Assembly: GCA_037039685.1 (NCBI GenBank)
Contig: JAWNGF010000014.1
Location: forward strand, 992,001 to 1,056,000
DNA from: Ceratobasidium sp. AG-K
Taxonomy: Eukaryota; Basidiomycota; Agaricomycetes; Cantharellales; Ceratobasidiaceae
DNA: 64,000 nucleotides
Direction: 5' to 3'
Below, in pieces: positions 9,170 to 20,332 of the stretch. Under the pieces are notes generated by a model. It searched no databases. It was not told the DNA's origin and worked only from the letters and a program-made list of their open reading frames with translations. Position 1 is the stretch's first letter. Each line of letters starts with the position of its first letter. Both the position numbers and the translations under genes were made by a program.

Positions 9170-12100
9170 GTGTGTGGAGAGACCAATAAACCGGCAACGG
9201 AAGCAATGTACTTTAGAGCAACAAATGAGTCAACCATTGTTTACGCAAACGTTACTGGAATCACAGAACCTATCCCAACCCTCATCGATTCTGGAGCATC
9301 AAAGAACTTCTTGGACATCTCTTGGGCGCGATCCGACAACATCCCACTCACAGAACTTTCCACTCCGAGGAAAGTCATCGGTATCCAGGGAAAGGAACTC
9401 TCTCACCAAATACGCTTCAAAGCTAAGCTGGAACTAGACGTGGAAGGAAGAACCTTTAAACAAATCTTCTTCGCTATGCCTACTGGGGAAACTAAGCTTA
9501 TCCTAGGATTAGAATGGTTAGAGGAAGCAAACCCGGTCATCGATTGGAAAACAAAGCACATATCATGGCGGCCAGAACCCATCCAAGCAAGAACAGCCTC
9601 AATAGACGACCTACCCGAAGAATTCAAAGAATTTGCCGACGTCTTCAGTGAAGAGAAGTTCAAAAGAATCCCAGATCATCGACCATATGACTGCGCCATC
9701 GATTTCAAGGAAGGAGCTGAACTTCCAAAACCGGCCAGACCAATCCCACTCTCTCCAGCAGAATCAATTGCACTAAGAGAATACCTGGATGAAGAAATCG
9801 CAGCAGGAAAGATCCGACCAAGCAAATCACCCATTGCATCACCCTGTTTCTTTGTTAAAAAACCCATCGATCCAAAAAATTCAGGAGCAGTTCGCCAGCT
9901 ACGACTTGTTCAAGACCTCAGAGGAGTAAACGCCATTACAAAGGACGACAGATTCCCAATGCCCCTAATGGAAGACCTCCTGGATAAAATCAAGGACGCG
10001 AAAATTTTCTCCAAGATTGATCTACGCATGGGTTTCAACAATATCAGAATTAGGGAAGGCGACGAATGGAAGACAGCTTTCAGAACAAAAGAAGGACTCT
10101 TCAAATACATCGTCATGCCTTTTGGACTAAAAAACGCGCCCGCCATCTTCCAAAGATATATGAATCACATTTTCCATGATCTTATCGACGTATGTGTCAT
10201 TGTATACATTGACGACATCCTGGTCTTCTCCAAGGACAGAAGCCAACATACCGTGGATGTCAGAAGAGTGTTAAAGATCTTACTGGAGGAAAATCTTTTT
10301 GCAAAGCTTCCAAAATGCGAATTCTTTGTGACCAAATTAACGTATACTGGACTTGGAATCAGCGATTCAGGCATCTCAATGGAGGAAGAAAAGGTCAAGG
10401 CAATAAAGGAGTGGAAGGAACCAAAAACAGTCAAGCAAGTCCAAGCATTCCTAGGATTCGCAAATTTCTACCGAAGATTCGTACCGAATTTCAGCCGATT
10501 AGCAAAACCCCTGACGACCTTAACAAGAAAGGAGAACAAATGGGAATGGGGAAACGATCAGCAGGAAGCATTTGAAGCCTTAAAAGCGGAAATCAGCAAG
10601 GAACCCACTCTACGCCATCCGAACCCTGACAAACCCTTCTTCTTGGAAACAGACGCAAGTGGAGTAGCAATGGGAGCAATCCTGTCACAAAGGCAAGATG
10701 ATGGATACCTACACCCTATTGCTTTTCTTTCAAAATCTTTCAACGAGGCTCAGCTCAACTACGACGTCCACGATAAGGAACTTATGGCAATTATAGAATC
10801 TTTAACACATTGGAGCCTATACCTAGAAGGAACAAAAGACCCTATCACCATCTACACCGATCATAGGAACCTACAGTTCTGGAAGGAAGCAAGAACTTTC
10901 AACCGTCGACACGCAAGATGGCATCAATTGCTTGCTTCCTATAACTTTGATATCATATACCGCCCTGGAATCCTGTCATCTAAACCGGACCTTTTGTCTA
11001 GACGATCCGACCATGAAGATACTCCCACACCTGAACAAGTAATGATATCTGCCGAAAGGTTGAAAGGATTTATGAGACAAGTAGACACGAACATCATAGA
11101 AACTATCAAAGAGGCTCAGGAAACAGATGAAGGACTAGCGCGAATCAAAGAAATCTGCAAATCGAGGGAAACGTTACCAAAGACCCTACAACACAGCGCG
11201 AAAGATTATGATTTCAGGGAGGGACTATTATGGTTCAAGGGAAGGATCTACGTGCCAGAAGATAAGGGATCCAGACTGGCCATCATGCGAATTCATCACG
11301 ACTCAAAAATCGCAGGACATCAAGGACAGGCTAAAACACTGGAACTAATATCAAGAAGATACTTCTGGCCAGGAATGAAGCAAAGCATAAACAGATACGT
11401 GGAATCATGCGAGACCTGCCAACGGACAAAGGGATCGAAATCAATAGTCCCAATCAAGCCTCTGGAGATTCCAAAAGGACCGTGGGAAGACATAGCGTTC
11501 GACTTTGTAGTGAAGTTACCAAAATCCAGGGGATCAGATAGCATCTTAGTAGTGGTGGACCGATTCTCAAGAATGGCGCACTTCATACCCTGCAAAGAAT
11601 CTCACACGGCAAGCGACCTTGCAAATCTTTTCATCACAAATGTTTGGAAACTGCACGGTTTTCCAAAGAGTACAATCTCAGACCAAGGAACTACTTTCAA
11701 TTCCAAACTTATGAAAGCCATTTATGAGAAAATTGGAACTAGCCCAGGTTTCAGTTCTGCCTACCACCCCCAAACAGATGGAATAACGGAGAGAATCAAT
11801 CAATGGATGGAAGGCTGGCTACAATCGTTTGTCAACTACCGGCAGGATGATTGGGCGGACTTGTTACCAATTGCGGAATTCAGCTATAATCTACAGAAGC
11901 ACCGCGTAACGGGTAGTTCCCCCTTCGAAATTGTCTACGGAAGGGAGCCACTGTGGAACATCTCAACAGAAGAATCAGCGGTTCCAGAAGCAAACAACAT
12001 CACAGGAAAATGGCGTAAAATCCGGGACAAAGCGATTGCATCAATGGAAACCCAAAGGCTCCGGGAAGAAGAACCGAAGAACAAGTACCAAGAAGGAGAT

Positions 12101-13084
12101 CTAGTTTGGCTGCTAGGAAAGAACATTCAGACAAAGAGACCATCGAAAAAACTGGATAACAAAAAGCACGGGCCATTTGTTGTGAAGCAACAGATAGGGT
12201 CACACACTTATGAGCTTGATTTGCCAGCAACAATGAGGGTGCACCCTGTTTTCCACATCGATCTGCTGAGCCCTTACAAAGGAGACACTGAATTCAGCCA
12301 TAACCAACCCCGACCACCGCCGATCATAACAGAAGAAGGAGAGGAAGAATACGAAGTAGATAAGATTTTGGACTGGAAAGAAACAAAGGACGGTCTTTTT
12401 TACAGGGTCAGATGGAGGGGTTATGGAAGTGAAGAAGACACAGAACAAAGGGCGGAAGATTTTGGCCACCTTTCAAAGATCATCAAGGACCTTCTACGCC
12501 GGCACCCCGAGGCTCCCACGCCATCTAACTATGTTCCAGGAAAGATAAAAGGCAGAAGGGGCGAAACCAGGAGTGTCACTTGCAATACTTGCATCTACTC
12601 CAAGCTCCACCCATCGCTCAACTCACTTAATCTTCTCTGCTCCCCACAATGCCTGCTGTCTCCCGCTCCACCATCGTCAACAACCTCACCTGTGTCCTGG
12701 ACGGGCCAGCATTTGCTACGGCAAGAATCCTTGATTCTGGAGCCGCGCTCTACGTCTTCAAAAGGTCCCAGCAAGGCTCAGGAAGAATGCACTTTAGGGC
12801 GTCGGACGACGTCCTCCACTCGGACCTGGGAGAGTTCCCATGGGTCGGAAAGAAATGGCCGACACACATGCAACTCCTACGGAAGGACATATTCGTCTGC
12901 CGAGGGTGCGCCGCTTTCCAGGTCTCCGAGGTCGTCCTCCTCTCCACCCACATGCTCGGGGTGGTTGAATGGGGACAAGAAGGAGCGTACTAGAGCGAAT
13001 GGGTACCCGGTTATGACGGAAGGCAGCCAACGCTCCGGCCTAGATGGAACGACGCTTGGGACGCCAACTACGAGAAGGACCTGA
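9170..13084 (+). CDS. E2 Pol polyprotein (PR-RT-RNaseH-IN-chromodomain), intact
   Basis: An open 1304-codon frame. Aspartic protease is near residue 40 (IDSGASKNFLD). RT spans about 190-400 with QDLRGVN and the catalytic YIDD box. RNase H has ETDASG, DKELMAI and TDHRN. Integrase has an HHCC finger (ending CETCQ) and a D,D,E core (FDFVVKLP, SDQGT, TDGITE). A chromodomain-like region (RVRWRGYGSEEDTE) is near residue 1085. No ATG is needed: the frame opens directly behind the gag stop, offset by -1, so it is presumably made by frameshift or stop bypass. No classical slippery heptamer is evident. The last 150 codons overlap ORF3 and are Ser/Thr-rich, probably not under selection. Confidence 0.95.
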   Translation: MCGETNKPATEAMYFRATNESTIVYANVTGITEPIPTLIDSGASKNFLDISWARSDNIPLTELSTPRKVIGIQGKELSHQIRFKAKLELDVEGRTFKQIFFAMPTGETKLILGLEWLEEANPVIDWKTKHISWRPEPIQARTASIDDLPEEFKEFADVFSEEKFKRIPDHRPYDCAIDFKEGAELPKPARPIPLSPAESIALREYLDEEIAAGKIRPSKSPIASPCFFVKKPIDPKNSGAVRQLRLVQDLRGVNAITKDDRFPMPLMEDLLDKIKDAKIFSKIDLRMGFNNIRIREGDEWKTAFRTKEGLFKYIVMPFGLKNAPAIFQRYMNHIFHDLIDVCVIVYIDDILVFSKDRSQHTVDVRRVLKILLEENLFAKLPKCEFFVTKLTYTGLGISDSGISMEEEKVKAIKEWKEPKTVKQVQAFLGFANFYRRFVPNFSRLAKPLTTLTRKENKWEWGNDQQEAFEALKAEISKEPTLRHPNPDKPFFLETDASGVAMGAILSQRQDDGYLHPIAFLSKSFNEAQLNYDVHDKELMAIIESLTHWSLYLEGTKDPITIYTDHRNLQFWKEARTFNRRHARWHQLLASYNFDIIYRPGILSSKPDLLSRRSDHEDTPTPEQVMISAERLKGFMRQVDTNIIETIKEAQETDEGLARIKEICKSRETLPKTLQHSAKDYDFREGLLWFKGRIYVPEDKGSRLAIMRIHHDSKIAGHQGQAKTLELISRRYFWPGMKQSINRYVESCETCQRTKGSKSIVPIKPLEIPKGPWEDIAFDFVVKLPKSRGSDSILVVVDRFSRMAHFIPCKESHTASDLANLFITNVWKLHGFPKSTISDQGTTFNSKLMKAIYEKIGTSPGFSSAYHPQTDGITERINQWMEGWLQSFVNYRQDDWADLLPIAEFSYNLQKHRVTGSSPFEIVYGREPLWNISTEESAVPEANNITGKWRKIRDKAIASMETQRLREEEPKNKYQEGDLVWLLGKNIQTKRPSKKLDNKKHGPFVVKQQIGSHTYELDLPATMRVHPVFHIDLLSPYKGDTEFSHNQPRPPPIITEEGEEEYEVDKILDWKETKDGLFYRVRWRGYGSEEDTEQRAEDFGHLSKIIKDLLRRHPEAPTPSNYVPGKIKGRRGETRSVTCNTCIYSKLHPSLNSLNLLCSPQCLLSPAPPSSTTSPVSWTGQHLLRQESLILEPRSTSSKGPSKAQEECTLGRRTTSSTRTWESSHGSERNGRHTCNSYGRTYSSAEGAPLSRSPRSSSSPPTCSGWLNGDKKERTRANGYPVMTEGSQRSGLDGTTLGTPTTRRT

Positions 13085-13413
13085 GCGACTGGAGGATGGA
13101 GAGGGGCAGATACCAGAAGGAGAAGATCGATTGGGAGCCTTACTGGTGGAAGAAGGAGGAGACTGATGTGTCGGCATGGAAGGAGACAGAGCCCAATGTG
13201 CGTCAGTGGGATGGAGAATTTGTGGAGGCCCAGAAGAGGGTTTTGGACTGGGCCAAGGCGGATTGGACGAAGGAGGAGACCTGGGAGGAATGGGAGAAAT
13301 TCTCGGACGAACCGGGCAATACCGCCTTCAATCCCATTGACCTGACCTTGGAAGAGGACGAGGGACTGGAGGAGTACGTGCTTGCAAAAGGCAAGGATTG
13401 TGGGATCCAGTAG
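12649..13413 (+). pseudogene. E2 ORF3 (Trp-rich, SIM-like end), broken by one TAG
   Basis: Same 765-nt frame as E1 and E4 ORF3, starting MPAVSRST and ending near NPIDLTLEEDEG. The only lesion is a TAG at 12991-12993 where E1 and E4 have TCG (C-to-A). The rest of the frame keeps the WWKKEE and DWTKEETWEEWEKF parts. Confidence 0.6.
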
Positions 13414-13443
13414 AGCCCGTCCAGGTCCCCTAGACGGTCTCTT

Positions 13444-13455
13444 AGGGGGGAGTAA
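13444..13455 (+). promoter_or_regulatory. E2 polypurine tract
   Basis: AGGGGGGAGTAA directly precedes the 3' LTR, the position of the plus-strand primer. The same tract precedes the LTRs of E1 and E4. Confidence 0.75.
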
Positions 13456-13911
13456 TGTCGTGAGCTAGCTCACTCCATTGGACTCGCCCACCATCTTGCC
13501 CGCCTGTCTCCCTCTTTGTGTTATGTTCCCCGTTTCCATTCGCCGCGTTGCCACTTTCTTGTGGTTATTCTGTTACATTGTGTAACGCGGCTGTGCTTTG
13601 TACGAGTCATGTCTGTTCATACAGCATGACTCACATGGACACTCCTGACTGGCTGTTTTGTATGACTTGTGTGGCTGCGCCTTGTATGACTCGGCCCCTT
13701 GGTGAATATATATAGAGGACCAACAAGCCTGGCAACCCCAGCTTGTTTTGTCTCGTCAAAACATCCCCTCGAGTGACACTTTGAACCACCCCTACCCTCA
13801 AGAGCCTACAGACACTTAAGTGTGTTGTGGTTCAAGAGGTCACTTAGGTCTTAGTGCCATCCACTCTCCATCGCGGCTTGTCTCATAGCCACCAGGAAGA
13901 AGCTTACGACA
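13456..13911 (+). repeat. E2 3' LTR (456 bp)
   Basis: Same ends and length as 6693-7148. The few differences from the 5' LTR are mostly CG versus TG/CA. It is followed by TGTAG, the target duplication. Confidence 0.95.
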
Positions 13912-16900
13912 TGTAGTTTGTATGCATTCCTCCCTACTGCTTCCAGGATAGTGAAGGGGCCGAGTCGTTTATGCAATAATTTCAAGGATGGCCGATTGGT
14001 CGTGATGTGAACATGGCTTAGCCAAACCTTATTGCCCTGGATAAAGGGATCTCCTTGCTGTCTTTTGTCCGCATATTCCTTGTCCTGTTCTTTGCTCAGG
14101 ACCAAACTAGCCTTAGCTTTGTCCAGGTTGTCTTGGATACGTTCTGCATGTGCCGCAGCTTCCGGGACAGAACCATCTTCCACTGGTGTACCTTTGATTG
14201 ATGGGTGGCAAGCCGTGTTGGCAAAGAAAGGTGTCATACCAATGCTAGAATGGAACAAGTTGTTATATGCAAATTTGGCAAAGGGTAAAAGTGAAGCCCA
14301 GTCGTGTTGCTTGAAGGCACAGTATGTCCGAATGAAAGCCTTGACCGTTTGTTTGATGCGCTCCGTTTGTCCGTCAGTTTCAGGGTGGTAAGCTGTAGAA
14401 AGTCTAGGCCGGATGTTCAGGGCCTGATAGAGCTCCTTCATGAATTTGGATGCAAAGGTTGGTCCACAATCTGATACGACTGTTTCTGGGGTGCCATGTA
14501 GCTTCCAGCAGTGTTCCATGAACAGTTCCGCGAGCTTGGGTGACGTGGTTCTTTCGGTGCATGGGATGAAGTGCGTCATCTTGGTCAGGGTGTCAACAAT
14601 GACCAATATTGAGTCTAGGCCCTTGGACAGGGGGAGTTTGATGATCATATCAACCAAAATGTGTTGCCAGGGTTTGGAGGGGAGTTCAAGTGGTTGTAAT
14701 TCCCCCAGAGGTCATTGATTAATGGGTTTTGACTGCTGGCATAAATTGCATGATGACATGTATTTGTTGACATAGGCCTTCATGGATGGCCACCAATACT
14801 GCTGTTTGATCATTTCCAGTGTTTTTGCTTGACCCATGTGTCCAACTGCTTTGTTGTCATGGTGGAGTTCTAGGATCTGGTGCTTGATCTCATTGTTGTT
14901 TGGGATGTAGATCCTTCCTTTGCGGTACAGCATGTCATTCCTAATCTTCCAGTCTTTGAATTCTTTTTGTACTGAGGCAGGTGCTTTTTCTGGGTGGTTG
15001 CTAAGGAATGCCCAGATTGATCTAATGTATTCATCTTTTTGTGTCTGATCCTTGACTGCTTGCCAAATATTGGTGGACGATGCCATACCCTGAGGTCCCT
15101 CTTCTGCCAAATTGATGAAGAGATGCAGCAAATGTAGGGGTTTTTGAGGGACTACTCCCCCTTCTAGGTCGTGGTCACTTTGTCAACTGAGCGCATCCGC
15201 TTTGCCATTAAGGTTGCCAGCTCTGTACTTGATTTGGAAGTTAAACTCTGAGAGGAAGATGGCCCATCTGTTCTGTCTTTTTGTCAACACTTTAGAGGTC
15301 ATGAAATATTCCAGGTTTTTGTGATCTGTAACAAGCAATACTGGGATCTCTGTTCCTTCCAGAAGATGATGCCATTCTTTGAATGCTCTGATGATTGCCA
15401 AGAGTTCCTTGTCAAAGATGTTGTAGTTACGTTCTGCTGGGGATAGGCTTTTGGACATAAATGCGACAGGGTGGAGTTTGTTGTCAGGGCCATATTGGTT
15501 AAGGACTGCTCCTGTAGCTTTGTCCAATGCATCACATTTGATGATGAACCCTTTGTCTTGGTCAGGTTGTAGAAGGATGGGCGCCTTGATGAATTCCTTG
15601 ATTAGTCCCTGGAAGGCAAGTTCCGCTTCTGTTCCCCATTCCCATTGTTTTGTTTTCATTGTCAAATCATACAGGGGTCGTACTATATGGGTATAATTTC
15701 GGATAAAATGCCAGTAGAAATTCGCAAATCCCAGGAACGTCTGCACATCCGTAACATTCTTGGGTGTCAGCCATTTTTTGATTGTCAAGATTTTTTCCTC
15801 TTGCATCTCAACCAGTTCTCCTGATATGACTAGCCCTAGGTAGTCTACCTCAGAGACATGAAAAGAGCATTTCTTGAGGGAGCAATAGAGACCCAGGCAT
15901 TGTAGATGGCGCAGGACCTCCTTCACATGCATGGGATGCTCTTTGGGATTTTTGGAGAAGATTAGGATATCATTGATGTAGATTTCCACATACACCTCTT
16001 TGATGTCCCTGAACTCAGCGTCCAGCATGTTTTGAAAGGTGGCTGGTGCATTAGTGAGGCCAAAAGGCATGACTTTTGTTTCAAACAGTCCATATTTGGT
16101 TCTGAATGCTGTTTTGTGAACGTCCTCATCTGCTACCCTGACCAGGTTGTACCCAGATTTGAGATCAAGTTTGGTGAATATCTTGGCACCTTTAACCCGT
16201 TCAATAAGATTGTCGGTTCTAGGCAGTGGGTAACGGTTTTTCTTGGTTTGGCTGTTGAGGTATTGATAATCCATGCACAATCTTGGGGGTTGGGGAACGC
16301 CTTCTATATCATGCCGCTTGACAAACATTACTGGTGATGCCCATTGGGATGTGGAGGGAACAATGAATCCTTTATCCAGATTTTCGTCAATCCATTTTCT
16401 CAAGATTTGATCTTCTTCCTTAGTGAGGGAGTATACCACACCAATTTTGGGTTTAGCGCCCAGTTCCAATTCAATTTTGAGGTCATATGGTTGATGTGGC
16501 GGTAGCTTGTCCACTTCTTTGGAAACAAAAACATCCTTGAATTCCATGTATTTGTTGGGAAGTTGGCCAACTACTCCCCCTTCTATGGCATTGCAGTCCT
16601 CATATAGACATTCTTCCTTGCAGTAATCTGATTCAAATTCTAATGTTCCTGCTGCCCAATCAATTTTTGGGTTATGTTTCTTTAGCCAGGGAATACCCAG
16701 AACCACAGTGTGTTGGCCTAGTGGTGCAATATTGCAAGTAATTTCTTCCACATGATCATTCATAATGACTTGGAAGGTGCATTCCTTGTCAATTAAACCA
16801 TTTGCTATTGGTTGGCCATCTATCACCTGGACCCTTCTTGCTGTCTTCTTCTTTTTTGTTGGGATTTTGTGTTTCTTTACATATTTGGAGTTAATAAAAT

Positions 16901-17060
16901 TTCCCAATGCCCCTGAGTCAATCATGGCTATGGTAATAAGGTTTTTCAGGCTTTCAATTGTGATGGGAATGCAAAGCTGGTCTGCATATTTGGTGGAACA
17001 AAGATATATTTTGTTTACAGACTGCTTCCAAATTCCTGAGATTACACAATCTAATTCCAA
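13912..17060 (-). pseudogene. E3 pol main part (protease, RT, RNase H, integrase), inactivated
   Basis: The minus strand reads protease (IDSGALGNFI), RT (FVKRHDIEG, MDYQYLN, then YINDILIFS), RNase H (KCDALDKATG, DKELLAI, TDHKNLEY), integrase zinc domain (ending CNLCQQSK) and core (SDCGPTF, TDGQTER). The RT box YIND has lost a catalytic Asp. In-frame TGA codons stand at 15183-15185 and near 14716. Each is explained by CGA to TGA, and the Asp loss by GAT to AAT after a C, all CpG changes. The reading continues at 6692 after removal of E2. Confidence 0.92.
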
Positions 17061-17083
17061 CTTTAGGGCGCCTGATGCTCCCC

Positions 17084-19924
17084 TCAGTTGCTGCCTTTTC
17101 CCAACTCCGAATCACTAGTAACAACTTCTTCCAGGGCTGCTATTTGCGTTCGACAATCTTTAGCAATATGCCCCTTTTTCTGGCAGCGATAACAGGTGGT
17201 TTCGCTTGTGACCACTGCTACCTCCACCCTAGCCTGGCAAACATCTGGTTTGATGAAGCTAAAGGGGATTTCCAACATTGTTCCATCAGCCCATTTGACC
17301 TTGGGGGTAAGGAAACCGTGTTTGTTCTTGCTAATTGACTTGATTGTGCCCTTCTCGCTGCCCTGGGGAGTAACCGTGCAGATTGCCTCTCCTTTCTGGT
17401 ATCTATGCGCTGTTGTGCTTGTGATTACCCACTTCTGGGTGCTGCTCAAAGTCTCCCTCTCCAGGACGTTGGTTCCCTTTTTCTCCATGTTCCTTGCAAT
17501 GAGCACGGCATCAATTTCCTGGGTCCTAGTAAACAGTCCCTGTAGTGTTGCATTGTGACAATAATAGGTGTTATGGATACTGACATTCTGTCATAGGAAT
17601 AACATACTGAAACCCAAACCTATGCTTGTGGCGACTTTTCTGCTTGTTTGCATGTATGCAGTTTTGTAACTGTCTTTACTCCCTCTTGAACGCTACTTTT
17701 GTGCTACTTCTTTATGTCGATATGTAGTACTCTCTAGTAGCTTCAATTCACTGTCCTTTGCGTCTCTATATGCGGGGATTTCATAAAGATATGAAATGTC
17801 TAAGTTTATTGTCTTTGGCGCTTAGGGAGAGATACATTGTTATACTTGTATCTCCACCAATACTGATCCGTTCGCTTAGCTTGAACTTGCGACTGACTCG
17901 CAAGCTTCCAATTCAGCCGATCGCACTTGTTTTATGTGAATTGACCGGCTATTTCCCGCGATATGTCTCGTGGCTTGTCAAGGTGCTGAAATGACTCATT
18001 TCAGCAGCCACCAGATCTTGAGAGCTGCATAGCTTGTAGATAGTGATTTAGTATAGTTACTTGACTGGAGCAATTAGTTAGATGACTCATAATATATGTT
18101 CCAGCCAACCAAAGCACTCTGACTCCATGAATGCTAGTCATCAAGGCATCAGTGTTCATCCACCCCTCCTATCATTGGTAGATGCCCCCAATGATAGCCA
18201 CAACCAGATGACTAGTGTTCTGAGGCCTCTAGGGTATAAATACATGCCCTCTAAGAGCCCTCCATCCTCACCTCACTCTACATCTGTTGTGCTTTGGCTT
18301 GGCTGTGTGATTTCCCCCATTATTGTTGTGTGCCTCAAACAGTATTTGTTAGCCTAAAGAAAAGGATCTCCTGAGTACCTATTATAGAGGAAAGGTTGCA
18401 GACGTCTTCTAGTGCTTTTACAAGTAAGAACAAGGAAGGCATTTAGGGAATAGCCTAAGATTAGTACATACTTAGTTCATTGCAACTAGGAGTGTGAAAC
18501 AGTGACATTTAATAGCTAAGGGAACCTGAGCTCAGTACTCCTGCTCTTTCTATTACTAGTGTACATACACTCTACAGTAGGAAAGCTTAGTATCAATTCC
18601 ATTAAGTGTGCAACTAGATTGCTTACTTACTGAGAGCATCTCAGACTACTGAGACATTACTTTATATTGTTCCACTGTGTGTATTCTGTAGTTATATCAC
18701 TTGTACATACAAGTAGCTGCAACTCTCAGATATATAACAATAGGCCTGGGAGGTTAGCATATCCTTGATGTTGTCCTTGAGCCCTGCATAGAAGTCGTCT
18801 TTCAGGGTCTGCTTGTTGTAGTCTAGTGGTGCCGACAGAATCCTAAATTGGGTGAGGTATTTGACCACTGTTTTGGTCTGGGAAAGTGCCTTGTATTTCT
18901 GTCTGTAGACCTCTACTTGCTCTATTTCGCCAAAGGCTAATTCCCACTCCTGCTGAAAGATATCTAGACTTGTAAAAATGGCTTGGGGTACACCTGCATT
19001 CTGTAGGTCTTGGAAAGGGCGAATCCAGTCAATGGCAGGGCTGCGTAGGTACAAAATGATAAGACAGATCTTCTTTTCATCCGAGGCAGTGGCGTTGTGG
19101 GAGTCGGCAATGTAATTTGCGCAGGAGTAAGTAAAATCCCTAGCCTTGGCTCCTCGCTCCCCCTGGAATTCAGTTGGTTTGGACACTGCTGATTTTTCTG
19201 TTCTTCCACTTCCAAAGGTCGAAGATGTTGGGGCTGTTGTTGCTCCTGACAAGGGTGGTGCAAGTTGCATCATAGAGCCCCTTAGTCCTTGGGTTGCTGT
19301 TCCTCCTCCTAGCAACAATCCTAGTTGACTGGTTGTTAGGGTGTTGGTTTGGGCCACAGTTGTTCCACTTCCTCCCGTTGGTCTCCCACTTGATACAATT
19401 CCTTGTGCCCGAACTGCATCCCTTGTCATTCTATGTTGATCCGTCATTTTGTTGTATAGTTTGCGATTCTGATCCGCAATTTCCGTCAGTTGGTCGATGC
19501 AGATATTTCCATCATCCCTATTATGTAGGATTCATTGTTTGACATGTTCCAACCTCTCTGCCATGAGGCTACGGCGTAACAATAATTCTCTGAGAATGAA
19601 GAGGACTTCTTTTTGAAAATCGCCTTCACGGGTTTCCCACCAGGAGTCACCCTTGTATTCCCTAATGGCAGGAGACAGTGGTCTCGATTCTGTGTCAAAG
19701 GTTTTGTAGGGGGCCGGTTGGGAACAAATGGTTGTATCCCCTACTGATCCTTCCCTGTTGCCTTCTTTCCTTGATGGGGGAGGTTCTGAGAAGCGAGTTC
19801 GATGGAGGGGGGTTTCTGGTGGAGGTATTGCAATGGGGCTTTTGCCCTTAGAGAAGGAGGGCATCATGGAAGACATTGTTGCTTGGTAGGAATCTGCTGA
19901 ATTTGCGCAGCTTCTGTTGGACAT
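17084..19924 (-). pseudogene. E3 gag, split by a solo LTR and carrying a stop
   Basis: The frame starts at 19924 (MSNRSCANS). It has a Pro/Ser-rich N-terminal part, a TGA near 19531, then a coiled-coil-like segment and a capsid domain (VSKPTEFQGERGAKARDF, then DWIRPFQDL and FQQEWELAFGE). After the solo LTR insertion (17569-18739) it resumes with FTRTQEIDAVLIARN and ends with one CCHC knuckle (CYRCQKKGHIAKDC). Removal of the LTR and one ATAGG restores the frame across the junction. Confidence 0.88.
17569..18739 (+). repeat. Solo LTR (1171 bp) inserted in E3 gag
   Basis: The ends TGTTAT and ATAACA are perfect inverted repeats of TG..CA type. ATAGG flanks it on both sides (17564-17568 and 18740-18744), and its removal reopens gag. 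A TATA box (gggtataaata) near 18230-18240 supports plus orientation. No gag or pol sequence lies inside. The length and lack of similarity to the gypsy LTRs suggest another family, perhaps copia. Confidence 0.8.
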
Positions 19925-20332
19925 CTACAATAAATGCGCTTCCTGGTGCGCTTTGACCAAAATTGGCTAGTAATGTTTGTTATAGAAAATATATCCCCTG
20001 GGTAGAGATGGAATGTATAGGGGGAACCTAGTTGACGGTAGGTTCAGTGCAAAGGTCTCAGAGGTCCTTGTTCCAATAGAATATATGAACAGTGCTTCCT
20101 GATTAGGTGGCCACAGTTCAGTGATATCAGAGGATAGGGGACGTCGTTGACAGGCTAATGGGTGCGAGCTGCAGTGTCCCTCAATGTGTAAATGATGCAT
20201 GGGAGAGATGGGGGTATTAGCTGACAACGGTGAGGGGTGTGCAAATGCTCAGAGGTGACCTGGTGATGAAAGACCTGGTTCCAACAGCGACAAAGGCTGT
20301 ATCCGCAGCAAAGGCGACAAGACTTGTTCTAG
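19925..20332 (-). other. E3 untranslated leader with self-priming PBS at 20317-20330
   Basis: This is the leader between the 5' LTR and gag. On the minus strand AGAACAAGTCTTGT begins two bases after the LTR. It is exactly complementary to the LTR stretch at 20470-20483, which lies about 25 nt after a TATATATA tract at about 20506-20514. The spacing equals that in E2/E4. Confidence 0.6.

Larger units (their letters stand above)
6693..13911 (+). mobile_element. Complete Ty3/gypsy chromodomain retrotransposon E2 (7219 bp)
   Basis: E2 has two 456-bp LTRs, a 5-bp duplication TGTAG on each side (6688-6692 and 13912-13916), a PBS, gag, pol, ORF3 and a PPT. Gag and pol are open for their full lengths. 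ORF3 has one TAG. The LTR pair differs at only a handful of sites, mostly CpG, so the insertion is fairly young. It lies inside E3 pol in the opposite orientation. Family members in the window are E1 and E4. Confidence 0.97.

Noticed and set aside
12530..13084. The last 150 codons of pol as a functional domain
   Set aside because: Low-complexity Ser/Thr/Pro sequence, poorly conserved in kind between families, overlapping ORF3, whose frame looks more protein-like.
17554..18745. Alternative boundaries TGTGACAATA...AACA for the insertion in E3 gag
   Set aside because: They give no 5-bp duplication and shift the gag frame, whereas TGTTAT...ATAACA with ATAGG restores it.
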